Below, in pieces: positions 26,813 to 34,514 of a stretch of DNA of 55,265 bases (position 1 is its first letter; each line of letters starts with the position of its first letter). The stretch is taken from positions 1-55,265 of the forward strand of contig JAVECW010000160.1 in NCBI GenBank assembly GCA_030841285.1, given 5' to 3'. The notes beneath the pieces are model-generated. The model was not told the DNA's origin. It saw nothing but the letters and a program-made list of their open reading frames with translations, and did not search any database. The position numbers and the translations under genes were made by a program. The DNA comes from Microbacteriaceae bacterium. GTDB taxonomy: Bacteria; Actinomycetota; Actinomycetes; Actinomycetales; Microbacteriaceae.

Positions 26813-28018
26813 CTACTCGGACCGGGCGCTGATCCGCGAGGTGAAAACATCCTCGCGTGCGAGGCCGACTCCCCGCACAAGCGCGCCACGTATCGTCGCA
26901 GCCTGACCGATGTGACCGGGGACCAACCGCGCCTTGAATGGCGTCATCGCTGCGAGGCGCTCGAGGATCCGTGGGCTGAGCAGGTCCAGGTTGCGCCCGA
27001 CTCCGCCGCCCATGACGATGACCTCGGGATCGAGGAACGCGCAGACACCGGCGAGCAGGTACGCGATGGCGTTTGCTTCACGGTCGACCGCGCTGAGTGC
27101 CTCCTTCGAGCCCTTTCTGGCTGCTTCGAAGACGGCCTCCACCGAAAGCGAGCCGGTCATTCCTTCGGCCCGTGCGTACTCCACGACCGCATCGGCGGCC
27201 AGGCTCTCCTCGAGCGTCCGCCCACGCATCCCCGGGAAATCGCTGCCAGCGCCGGGCATCGGCAGGAATCCGACCTCGCCCTCGGCGCCGGTCGCGCCAC
27301 GGTAGAGCTGACCGTCGACGATGAGACCAAGACCGACGCCCGTGTCGATGTACAGGTACACGAACGGGCTGAATCGGTTCTCCCCTGCCCCCTCTGTGAA
27401 CTCTCCCAGGGCCGCGAGGTTGACATTGTTCTCCAACGTCAACGAGGTACCGAGGCTCTCCCTCAGCGACTCGGCGAGCTTGGGACGTTGCCAGCCGCGG
27501 AATTGCGCCGCGTAGGCGTCACCCATGAACTGCGGCCCGGGTGACGCGACGATCGTGTGGATGATGTCGGACAACAGCAGGCCTGCTCCCGACGCGACGG
27601 CGGTCACAGCGTTGTACACGATGCGGACGAGCGAGTCGACGCTCCGTGCCGTGTTGCGGACATCCGACGTGCCCAGCTCGGTGCCGGCGAGGTCGGCGAC
27701 AACGATCCGAACACGGTCGCGGCTGATGTCGACGGCCGCCACCGCACGGGCGGAGGGATCCGCCTCGTAGATGAGCGCTGGCCGGCCACTGGCGCGGTCC
27801 GTCGGCCCGAGCGGTCGCACGAGACCGGCTTGTTCGAGGTCGGAAAGCGTCGAGAAGACCGTTGGCTGGGAGAGCCCGGAGTCCTTGGCCAGCTGTGGGC
27901 GGGTCGCCGGGCCGTAGGTGTATAGCCAGTCCAACAGGTAGCGCTGGTTCATCGCTCGGAGCAGCGATGGCGCCACGGCGGCGGATGGCTTGCTCACGCT
28001 CAGGTGGGAAGAGGGCAC
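26813..28018 (-). CDS. ROK-family transcriptional repressor
   Basis: The product is 401 aa from a GTG. The N-terminal winged helix reads YGPATRPQLAKDSGLSQPTVFSTLSDLEQAGLVRPLG. The rest is a ROK sugar-binding fold (AVAAVDISRDRVRIVVADLAG; GVGLGLIVDGQLYRGATGAEGEVG). The kinase signature DND has become ENNVN, and the Cys-rich zinc motif of most ROK proteins is missing after GEVGF. So it should bind a sugar but not phosphorylate it. ROK repressors control adjacent sugar genes; two similar operators flank it, one before each neighbouring operon. Effector unknown. Confidence 0.92.
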   Translation of the reverse strand: MPSSHLSVSKPSAAVAPSLLRAMNQRYLLDWLYTYGPATRPQLAKDSGLSQPTVFSTLSDLEQAGLVRPLGPTDRASGRPALIYEADPSARAVAAVDISRDRVRIVVADLAGTELGTSDVRNTARSVDSLVRIVYNAVTAVASGAGLLLSDIIHTIVASPGPQFMGDAYAAQFRGWQRPKLAESLRESLGTSLTLENNVNLAALGEFTEGAGENRFSPFVYLYIDTGVGLGLIVDGQLYRGATGAEGEVGFLPMPGAGSDFPGMRGRTLEESLAADAVVEYARAEGMTGSLSVEAVFEAARKGSKEALSAVDREANAIAYLLAGVCAFLDPEVIVMGGGVGRNLDLLSPRILERLAAMTPFKARLVPGHIGQAATIRGALVRGVGLAREDVFTSRISARSE

Positions 28019-28086
28019 GAAAGCTCCAAACGCTGGATCGCGGAGAGGACCGCGTGGTCGGTCTTGACCTCAAGCTCGACGATTGC

Positions 28087-28120
28087 TTGACGCCTTAGGA
28101 ACATTAATGAATAATCCTGA
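28087..28120 (+). promoter_or_regulatory. Promoter-operator B, driving the Gfo/Idh/MocA operon
   Basis: TTGACG (28087-28092), a 17-bp spacer and AATAAT (28110-28115) form a strong promoter pointing to the oxidoreductase genes at 28299 onward. The imperfect palindrome TTAGGA-AC-ATT-AATG-AAT-AA-TCCT (28095-28118) covers spacer and -10, the same architecture as site A. It also lies 77 bp upstream of the ROK gene start, so autoregulation is possible. The predicted 5' leader is about 175 nt. Confidence 0.72.
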
Positions 28121-28298
28121 ACAAGACATCGGCCCCGACGACTGAGCACTTCCAGCCGCCACGCTCCGGGGGCCTGTGCCGACGATGGGTGCATCAAATG
28201 CCTCATCAAGCCGTCGCCTCTCGTTGCTCGACCATCGTCCGGGACCGGGCCTGCCCCGAGAGTAGATCCCTATCTAATTCTATCGAAAGGCACTTTAT

Positions 28299-29423
28299 AT
28301 GAATGATCGTCAGTCGACCCCAGGTGTACCGCTGCGGATTGGTATTCTCGGCGCCGGGGGCATCGCGACGATTCCTGAGGGCGTCCTCCCGAACATCCAC
28401 CACATCGCCGACAAGGTCGAGCTTGTCGCTATCGCGGATGTCGTTGTCGAGCGAGCGCACAGCGCCGCCGAGAAGTATGGGATCCCCCACGTCTACGACT
28501 CGCTTTCTGCCATGCTCGATGACGCGTCGATTGACGCGGTGATCAATCTCACTCCCATCCCGATGCACGCCACAACGTCACTCGAGATCATCAAGCGGGG
28601 CAAGCACCTCGTGGTCGAGAAGCCGATCGCCACGACGCTCGAGGAGGCCGACGCGATCATCGAACTTGCACGCAGCAAGGGCCTGACCGTGGTGTGCGCT
28701 CCCCCGGACATGCTGCACGCGCCATACATCGAGGCGCGCCGGCTGATCCAGGCTGACACGATCGGCAAGGTGGCCTTTGCCCGGGTGCGTAGCTCGCACG
28801 CGGGACCCGGCGGCAGCCCAGACGGTTGGCCGCTCGATCCGACCTGGTTCTACCAGACGGGCTCGGGGCCGCTCTTTGACATGGGTGTGTACGGCATCCA
28901 TGAAATCACCGGCATGCTCGGCCCGGCCAAGCGAGTCACGGCCTTCAGCGGGATCACCGAGCCGACTCGCGTTGTGCGGGGCGGGCCGTATGCCGGAAAG
29001 GAAATCGAAGTAACGGTCGAGGACAACAACCTCTTCATGCTCGACTTCGGCGACGCCACGTTCGCTGTGATCGACGGCACCTTCAACGTGCATGCCTCGC
29101 GCAGTCCGAAGGTGGAGGTTTTCGGCCGGCGGGGCGCGCTGAGCGTTTACAACCCGACCGGCGAGAACCTCGCGGTCTACCGTGCCGATGCCGCCGACAG
29201 TGTCGACGGCTGGATCGTCCCTCGCAGCTGGTCGCAGACCAACGAGGAATGGTCGCTCAAGCTCCAACGCGCGATCCTCGTCGACCACCTGGTCGACTGT
29301 GTGCGCTCCGGCGCCGATCCTGTCCTGAGCGCCGAGCACGCCAGGCACGCCTTGGAGATCATGATCGCCGTCGTCACCTCCGCGCGCGAAGGTCGCGTGG
29401 TCGAGCTCTCGACCACGTTCTGA
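28299..29423 (+). CDS. Gfo/Idh/MocA-family oxidoreductase
   Basis: The product is 374 aa. The N-terminal Rossmann domain has IGILGAGGIA and VINLTPIPMHATTSLEIIKRGKHLVVEKPIATTLEEA, which includes the EKP signature (catalytic Lys). The C-terminal alpha/beta substrate domain has GPLFDMGVYGIHEITGMLGP. Members oxidise or reduce hydroxyl groups of sugars and inositols with NAD(P). It is the first of a two-gene unit behind promoter B; GAAAGG lies before the ATG. Its position fits a role in catabolism of the sugar taken up by the neighbouring ABC system. The exact substrate cannot be read. Confidence 0.9.
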   Translation: MNDRQSTPGVPLRIGILGAGGIATIPEGVLPNIHHIADKVELVAIADVVVERAHSAAEKYGIPHVYDSLSAMLDDASIDAVINLTPIPMHATTSLEIIKRGKHLVVEKPIATTLEEADAIIELARSKGLTVVCAPPDMLHAPYIEARRLIQADTIGKVAFARVRSSHAGPGGSPDGWPLDPTWFYQTGSGPLFDMGVYGIHEITGMLGPAKRVTAFSGITEPTRVVRGGPYAGKEIEVTVEDNNLFMLDFGDATFAVIDGTFNVHASRSPKVEVFGRRGALSVYNPTGENLAVYRADAADSVDGWIVPRSWSQTNEEWSLKLQRAILVDHLVDCVRSGADPVLSAEHARHALEIMIAVVTSAREGRVVELSTTF

Positions 29424-29467
29424 TTCCCCCGCTCGCTCCAGTACAAATGAAAGACAAAGGAACAGTC

Positions 29468-30517
29468 ATGTCAAAAACAGTCCGCTTCGGCATTGTCGGC
29501 CTTGACCACTGGTACTCCGCGATCCCGCTTGCCGAGGCAATCGCGGCGAACCCTGCGACCGAGCTGGTCGGGATCGCACACAGCGATGTCACCAGGGCCC
29601 AGGAGGTGGCCGCGCGACTCGGTTCGCCCACGGTTACGGACAGCGCGCATGAGCTCATCGCCGACGAGACGATCGACGTCATCGCCAGTTTCGTGAGCGT
29701 CGACAAGAATCCGGAGGTCGTCATCGCGGCGGCCCGCGCCGGAAAGCACATCATCTCGGTCAAGCCCCTGGCTCCCACCCTCGCGGAAGCGACCGAAATC
29801 GTTGCGGCGGTGCGCGAGGCCGGCGTCGTCTTCCTCCCCGGCGAGTCGCGATCGCGTGGCTCCGAACTGAACCAGCTGGTGCACCGGTGGGTGACCGACG
29901 GCAGGATCGGCACCGTCACTTCGGCGTCGTTCAGTCTCAGCGGCGGGCTGCCCAAGTCCTGGCCGGACGCGACCGACGGGGGCTGGTGGGTTGACCCGCT
30001 GCGCTCCCCCGGCGGCGGATGGATGGATCACAGCCTCTACCAGATCGACCGGATGCGGTGGATGCTCGGCGAAGAGGTCGCGGAGGTCAGCGGCAGGGTC
30101 GCTAATCTCGTGCACAAGGATCTCGGCATGGAGGACTATGGGCACGCCATCCTGCGCTTCGATGGCGGCAGCATGACCACCATTGAGGACACCTGGAGTG
30201 GACCGCTCGGCGGGTGGCGCATCTCCAGTAGCATCGTCGGCACGACGGGCGCACTGCACCTCGATACCTCAACTGGTCGCATTGCGCTCTTCCAGGACAA
30301 GGGCGAGTTCGCCGGCTGGACCGAGCGACTCATGCCGTCGGACGACGCGGTCGGCATCGATACGATCCTGAAGGCGATCGCGACGAACGGTGATTCGCTG
30401 GCCACGGTGGAAGACGCGTGGGAGAACTTCGCCGTCTGCCTCGCGTTCTATGAGGCCGCGGCGACGGGAACCGTCGTGAAGCCCGAGCATCTCGAGCGGG
30501 TCGCGGTAGCCGCGTAG
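29468..30517 (+). CDS. Second Gfo/Idh/MocA-family oxidoreductase, EKP replaced by VKP
   Basis: The product is 349 aa. The nucleotide-binding opening is RFGIVGLDHWYSAIPLAEAI, with no standard GxGxxG, and the usual EKP reads SVKPLAPT, so the catalytic Lys is retained but the Glu is lost. Downstream are GGWMDHSLYQIDRMRWMLGEEV and DTWSGPLGGWRISSSIVGTTGALHLDTSTGRIALF. The ATG at 29468 has AAGGA 5 nt upstream; an earlier in-frame opening overlaps the previous gene and is not used. It probably acts with the preceding oxidoreductase as a pair, as is common in sugar and inositol degradation. Confidence 0.88.
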   Translation: MSKTVRFGIVGLDHWYSAIPLAEAIAANPATELVGIAHSDVTRAQEVAARLGSPTVTDSAHELIADETIDVIASFVSVDKNPEVVIAAARAGKHIISVKPLAPTLAEATEIVAAVREAGVVFLPGESRSRGSELNQLVHRWVTDGRIGTVTSASFSLSGGLPKSWPDATDGGWWVDPLRSPGGGWMDHSLYQIDRMRWMLGEEVAEVSGRVANLVHKDLGMEDYGHAILRFDGGSMTTIEDTWSGPLGGWRISSSIVGTTGALHLDTSTGRIALFQDKGEFAGWTERLMPSDDAVGIDTILKAIATNGDSLATVEDAWENFAVCLAFYEAAATGTVVKPEHLERVAVAA

Positions 30518-30527
30518 GGAGGATGCG

Positions 30528-30561
30528 GTCGGGGTCGGCGCGTTCATGTGCCGGCCCCGAC
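30528..30561. terminator. Probable bidirectional terminator hairpin
   Basis: A 12-bp stem GTCGGGGTCGGC / GCCGGCCCCGAC (one wobble) with a 10-nt loop lies between two convergent gene ends (30517 and 30566). No T-tract follows, so its efficiency is uncertain. Confidence 0.55.
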
Positions 30562-30565
30562 GGCG

Positions 30566-31537
30566 TCACTCGTCGTTCAGGAGGCGCCGAACGGCGGCTT
30601 CCGGAGATCGACCGTTGGCCAGGTCGACCACCTGCCCGGCGCGGTACCTGTCGAAGACCCGCGGGTCGATGTAGCTGCCCCGAGCGACGGATGGCGTGTT
30701 TCCGAGTGCGTCAGCAGTTTCGCGAACGGCACGCGAAATGACCTTCGATCGGCCTGTCTCCGTGGCACTGACGCCTTCGCGGGCGAGGATCAACGCCGCG
30801 ATCACGGTACCGCGCAGCGTGCGAAAGTCCTTGGCCGTGAAGTCCCCGTTCGTGCGTTCGCGAATGTAGCGGTTGATGTGTGTCGGATGCAGCATGTGCC
30901 AGCTGGAATCCCGCCAGGCGAGCAGACGTGACCGCTCACCGCGGGTGGCTTTGACGGCGCCGACAAGCGCGGCCAGGTCGTCATCGACGATGCTCGAGGA
31001 CCATCGCTGGCCGCTCTTCGCAGGGAAGGTGAGGGTCGTCTCGTTGGCTCGCACACGTGCGTGGCGGCACAGGAGCGTCGACAGCCCGCGACTCCCGTTC
31101 GTTCGCAGGTACTCCTCGCTGCCGACCCGGAGCGAGCCGAGGTCGATGATCCTGAACGCGGCCGCCAACATGCGTCGCTCGGAAAACCCTGCCGACCGGA
31201 TGTCCCTGGTGACCGCGCGGCGCGCCGCCGGGAGTGAAGCGGCAAGCTCCATCGCACGATCGAACTTCACACGATCCTGACGCTCTCGCCAGGCGTGGTG
31301 GTAGATGTACTGGCGTCGGCCGGCCTGGTCGGTCCCGACCGCCTGGATGTGTCCGCGCTCGTCTGGCGAGACCCACACATCGCTCCATGCCGGCGGGATG
31401 ACGAGTCCGCTGATTCGCTCGAGGACGTCTGTGTCGCGCACGGCGCGACCGTCGGCATCCACGAAGGACACGGCTCGAGAGCGTGAGACCCTGCGATACC
31501 CGGGACCAGTGGGGTTGCTGCGACGAAGTCGGGCCAC
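30566..31537 (-). CDS. Bacterial DNA topoisomerase IB
   Basis: The product is 323 aa, the size of poxvirus-like bacterial TopIB. Conserved blocks are PPAWSDVWVSPDERGHIQAVGTD, the core YIYHHAWRERQDRVKFDRA, catalytic Arg/Lys regions (LRVGSEEYLRTNGSRGLSTL; DFRTLRGTVIAA), and the nucleophile Tyr289 in GSYIDPRVFDRY. It relaxes supercoils through a 3'-phosphotyrosyl link without ATP. The GTG start at 31537 has AAAGGA 3 nt upstream. It is convergent with the oxidoreductases; the 274 bp upstream hold no recognised feature beyond its promoter. Bacterial TopIB genes often occur near Ku/LigD, found 5 kb away here. Confidence 0.93.
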   Translation of the reverse strand: MARLRRSNPTGPGYRRVSRSRAVSFVDADGRAVRDTDVLERISGLVIPPAWSDVWVSPDERGHIQAVGTDQAGRRQYIYHHAWRERQDRVKFDRAMELAASLPAARRAVTRDIRSAGFSERRMLAAAFRIIDLGSLRVGSEEYLRTNGSRGLSTLLCRHARVRANETTLTFPAKSGQRWSSSIVDDDLAALVGAVKATRGERSRLLAWRDSSWHMLHPTHINRYIRERTNGDFTAKDFRTLRGTVIAALILAREGVSATETGRSKVISRAVRETADALGNTPSVARGSYIDPRVFDRYRAGQVVDLANGRSPEAAVRRLLNDE

Positions 31538-31811
31538 GCGCGTCCTTTATCTCACCGATCAACGGATCCCGCGGAGTCGAAGTCCAGAGGCTCCGACCCC
31601 GCGAGAGCCGTATTCACTGAGTGCGACTGGACCGGTCCGAAATCGCACTCCTAGTGGGCGGTACCCGGGTTCGCACCGTCGGGGCACTCTCATTAGTGCC
31701 AGGTGTCACATCCAGAACCACTCGCCTATTGAGTAGAGAGTATTGCGGCGACAGGTCGTGCGGAAGGGGTTGACTTTTTGGCCTGGTGCGGAGGTGGGCG
31801 TGCGACTTGAG

Positions 31812-33170
31812 TCAGCCGCCTGCGAAGACCTGCCAGATGCCGATCGCACCCGCCACGAGCATGATCGCGGTCACTCCCCAGCCGAGGGATGCCGCAAGCT
31901 TTCCATTGCGATACTCCCCCATGATCTTGCGGTCGCGGGCGATGAGCATGATCACGATGAGGAAGGGTGTCGCCGCGATCCCATTGACGAGCGCGCTGAG
32001 AACGAGCAGGCCGATGGGGTTCGTGGCAAACACACTCAGGAGCGTTCCCGCGATCGTTCCCACGCCGATCAGCACATAGAAGACGGGCGCGCTGCGCGGT
32101 CCGCGGTCGAGGCCCCACTTCTTGTTGAACAAGGCGGCGAGGCCGGCTGAACCCGCAGCGGCGAGGACGGGGACGGCGAGCATGCCTGCGCCAATGAAGC
32201 CGATCGCAAACAGAGCGGATGCCGCGGGCCCGGCAATCGGTTCGAGAGCCTTGGCGGCATCGGCTGCGCTGTTGATGCTCGTGCCGTTCGTACCGAGAGT
32301 CGCAGCTGTTGCCGTCATGATCGCGAACATGACGAGGACGGAGAAGAACATCCCCGTAAAGACGTCCAGCCGGGTGTGCCGGAGCTTGACCTTTGCTTCT
32401 TGGCGCGGGCGCTCTTTGAGCGAGTGGGTCTCGTCGTCGTCGCCCTCGGCGCGCATCTCCTCGATGCGGTTGGCGCTCTGCCAGAAGAAGAGGTACGGCG
32501 AGATCGTGGTGCCGAGCACCGCCACGACCAACCCGAGGTACTGGGGTGACAGGTGGAATTGCGCCCCGATCGACCCCGCCAGAACCTGCCCCCACTTCAC
32601 ATGCGTAACGAAGAGTACGGCGACGTACGCCAACAGGCTCACGCACAGCCATTTGAAGATGTTGGTCACGATGCTGAATGACCCGGCCAGCATGATGATC
32701 ACGATGGCGACTCCGGCGGCGGCGCTCCACAGCGCGGCCGGTCCGGCGTGGAGAAGTTGCATGCCCTGCCCGATCGCCATGAGGTCGGCGGCGAGGTTCA
32801 GGCAATTGGCAACCATGAGTGCGACGAGGAGGACGCCGATCACGGCGCGCATGCCCCGGCCGAACTTCCGGCGCGCGAGGGCACCCAGACTCTCGCCTGT
32901 GGCGCTGGCAGTCCGGTCACAGATCTCCTGGACGGCCATCATCATGGGCAGCGAAAGCGGAACCGTCCAGAGCATGGAGTAGTTGAATGTCGCCCCAGCC
33001 TGCGCGTAGGTGGCGATTCCGGACGGGTCGTCATCCGACGCCCCCGTGATGAGGCCGGGGCCGAGGATCTTGAAGAAACGCCGGACCGCTGACGGTCGCG
33101 CGTTGTCCTTCGACGCCTCCTTCGTGCGAGGTGTGGTCGTCGTCGTGCGGTCCTGCGAGCGTGTGTTCAT
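31812..33170 (-). CDS. NRAMP-family divalent metal transporter, non-canonical subtype
   Basis: The product is 452 aa with about 11 membrane segments. TM1 reads GASDDDPSGIATYAQAGA, in place of the canonical DPGN of MntH/DMT1. TM6 reads VVAVLGTTISPYLFFWQSANRIEEM, in which the metal-binding Met and His of canonical NRAMPs are absent (SPY instead of MPH). So it belongs to a divergent NRAMP-related clade whose substrate may not be Mn2+ or Fe2+; Mg2+ or another cation is possible. A hydrophilic loop with acidic residues follows TM6. A GAGGAG site upstream serves a mini-ORF whose stop overlaps the ATG. Confidence 0.88.
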   Translation of the reverse strand: MNTRSQDRTTTTTPRTKEASKDNARPSAVRRFFKILGPGLITGASDDDPSGIATYAQAGATFNYSMLWTVPLSLPMMMAVQEICDRTASATGESLGALARRKFGRGMRAVIGVLLVALMVANCLNLAADLMAIGQGMQLLHAGPAALWSAAAGVAIVIIMLAGSFSIVTNIFKWLCVSLLAYVAVLFVTHVKWGQVLAGSIGAQFHLSPQYLGLVVAVLGTTISPYLFFWQSANRIEEMRAEGDDDETHSLKERPRQEAKVKLRHTRLDVFTGMFFSVLVMFAIMTATAATLGTNGTSINSAADAAKALEPIAGPAASALFAIGFIGAGMLAVPVLAAAGSAGLAALFNKKWGLDRGPRSAPVFYVLIGVGTIAGTLLSVFATNPIGLLVLSALVNGIAATPFLIVIMLIARDRKIMGEYRNGKLAASLGWGVTAIMLVAGAIGIWQVFAGG

Positions 33171-33181
33171 GGTCTACTCAC
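33167..33181 (-). other. Possible 4-codon leader mini-ORF coupled to the NRAMP gene
   Basis: On the minus strand, GTG AGT AGA CCA TGA starts 6 nt after GAGGAG, and its stop overlaps the NRAMP ATG as ATGA. No other good ribosome-binding site precedes that ATG (GAGGAG is 18 nt away), so the mini-ORF may set initiation by coupling. Speculative. Confidence 0.35.
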
Positions 33182-33217
33182 GATGTTCTCCTCACGAAGC
33201 ACGGCATGTCTACTGAA

Positions 33218-33254
33218 AAGGACGGCGCGGTCGGAAACCGACCGCGCCGTCCTT
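33218..33254 (-). terminator. Strong terminator of the small membrane protein gene
   Basis: A 17-bp perfect stem (33218-33234 with 33238-33254) and a 3-nt loop; read on the minus strand it is followed by TTCAG. It lies 9 nt beyond the stop of the gene ending at 33263 and separates it from the NRAMP gene. Confidence 0.85.
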
Positions 33255-33262
33255 CGCAGGTC

Positions 33263-33427
33263 TTAGACGCCTCGGCGTCCGGTGATGACCCGTGTCAAGA
33301 AAACGATGACGGCGATGATCGCGAGTACGAGCCCGACCCAGAGCAGGAAGTTGAGGGACTGGACGAAGCCGCCCGTAAGAAGAAGGATCACGGCAACGAT
33401 CGCGATGATGATGAGAAGGATATTCAT
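33263..33427 (-). CDS. Small two-helix membrane protein
   Basis: The product is 54 aa. Two hydrophobic segments are clear (ILLIIIAIVAVILLLTGGF and LNFLLWVGLVLAIIAVIVFL) with a basic C-terminus (TRVITGRRGV). Such hydrophobic mini-proteins with this LLTGG..LN.LLW pattern are common and abundant in Microbacteriaceae, with no known function. I chose the ATG at 33427; a longer in-frame opening gives a non-hydrophobic, unlikely extension. It is followed by a strong terminator, so it is probably a highly transcribed single-gene unit. Confidence 0.78.
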   Translation of the reverse strand: MNILLIIIAIVAVILLLTGGFVQSLNFLLWVGLVLAIIAVIVFLTRVITGRRGV

Positions 33428-33646
33428 GGGAAGTGCTGCCTTTCTGTCCAACGACGCAGACACCGGGGGGTGCCTTCGGTCTTTCTCGGGAAACCGGTGG
33501 GCACCGCTCCTATCCATATCGCTCACGACTGGGTAGTCGCGGCACCCACCGGCTGGCTTGTCCCGTCTTTCTTTGGTCAGTGTATGCGTGCCAAAAGGGA
33601 GCAAAAAAGGGGGTTGATTATCTGGTGAATGCGGCGTAATAATCCG

Positions 33647-34171
33647 TTACCCTCTCCCCTCCGGTGTCCACTCGTTGTCGTCGCTGCGCCGCACCCCAAA
33701 TGGGACGAGCAGCCAGCACACGATGATCACGACGACGGCGATGGCCGCCGCGACGAGTCCAGCGGTGCGCCCGGCGACCACATCGAAGATCAGCAGGATG
33801 ACGCCGGCGATAAGCCCGGCGACGGCCACGAGGGTCGCGCGCAGGATCCGGTTCGCAACCCTGACGACCTCCTGCTTCACCCCGCGGCCGAAGAGCGCGC
33901 GGTGGAGGCTCACGGGTGCGAGTCCCAGGATGGTCGTGGCTGCAGCGACCGTGACGAGCGCGAGGTACACCACGATCTGGTAGGTGTCGAGCTCGGCGAA
34001 CCGCGGCTGGAACGCGAGAGTCAGGAGGAACCCGGTCAGGATCTGGGTGCCCGTTTGCGTCACCCGCAGTTCCTGCAGGATCTCCTCCCAGTTGCGGTCG
34101 GACCGCTGGTTCGGACTCTCGTTGCGACCGTCAACCGGTCTCGGTTGGTACTCTGCGCCGCCGGGAGACAT
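33647..34171 (-). CDS. DUF6328-like membrane protein
   Basis: The product is 174 aa. After a soluble N-terminus (NWEEILQELRVTQTGTQILTGFLLTLAFQPRF) it has four hydrophobic helices. The ELRVTQTGTQILTGFLLT..FQPRF block is the DUF6328 signature. No catalytic residue is obvious; function is unknown. An ATG at 34171 was preferred to a GTG at 34201; neither has a strong ribosome-binding site. It lies just 10 bp after the Rho_N-like gene on the same strand, so it may share its transcript. Confidence 0.75.
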   Translation of the reverse strand: MSPGGAEYQPRPVDGRNESPNQRSDRNWEEILQELRVTQTGTQILTGFLLTLAFQPRFAELDTYQIVVYLALVTVAAATTILGLAPVSLHRALFGRGVKQEVVRVANRILRATLVAVAGLIAGVILLIFDVVAGRTAGLVAAAIAVVVIIVCWLLVPFGVRRSDDNEWTPEGRG

Positions 34172-34181
34172 GGGCGGCACG

Positions 34182-34448
34182 CTAGTGATTCCTGAGTGCA
34201 CTCACGAGTTCCGCCTTCTTCTTGTGCGAATAGCCAGAGAGTCCGAGCTCTTTCGCGCGCTTGCGCAGGTCGGGCACCGTCCAGTCGTCGTATGCCCCAG
34301 CTTCGCCGCCCTTCCGGCCGATCGCCGAACGACCCCGCTTCGCCGCTGCATTCGAGATGCGCGCGGCCTTCTCCTTGGACGCCCCGTCGTCCCGGAGCTC
34401 CTCATAGAGCTTCGGGTCCTTCAGGCTTGAATTTCTTCCACGTGGCAT
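34182..34448 (-). CDS. Small basic protein with Rho_N/SAP-like domain (DUF7218 type)
   Basis: The product is 88 aa. The N-terminal half (NSSLKDPKLYEELRDDGASKEKAARISNAAAKRG) is a plasmid-stabilisation/KGG-type helical segment, and the C-terminal half (DWTVPDLRKRAKELGLSGYSHKKKAELVSALRNH) is a Rho termination-factor N-terminal or SAP-like nucleic-acid-binding helix pair. A strong AAAGGAG precedes the ATG. Members accompany stress and DNA-repair genes in actinobacteria; a DNA-binding role is inference. Confidence 0.8.
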   Translation of the reverse strand: MPRGRNSSLKDPKLYEELRDDGASKEKAARISNAAAKRGRSAIGRKGGEAGAYDDWTVPDLRKRAKELGLSGYSHKKKAELVSALRNH

Positions 34449-34514
34449 CTGTTGCTCCTTTCCTGGTGGTCGTTGTGTGTGTCGTCGTGCTGTGGTGGTC
34501 TGTTGTGAGTGATC

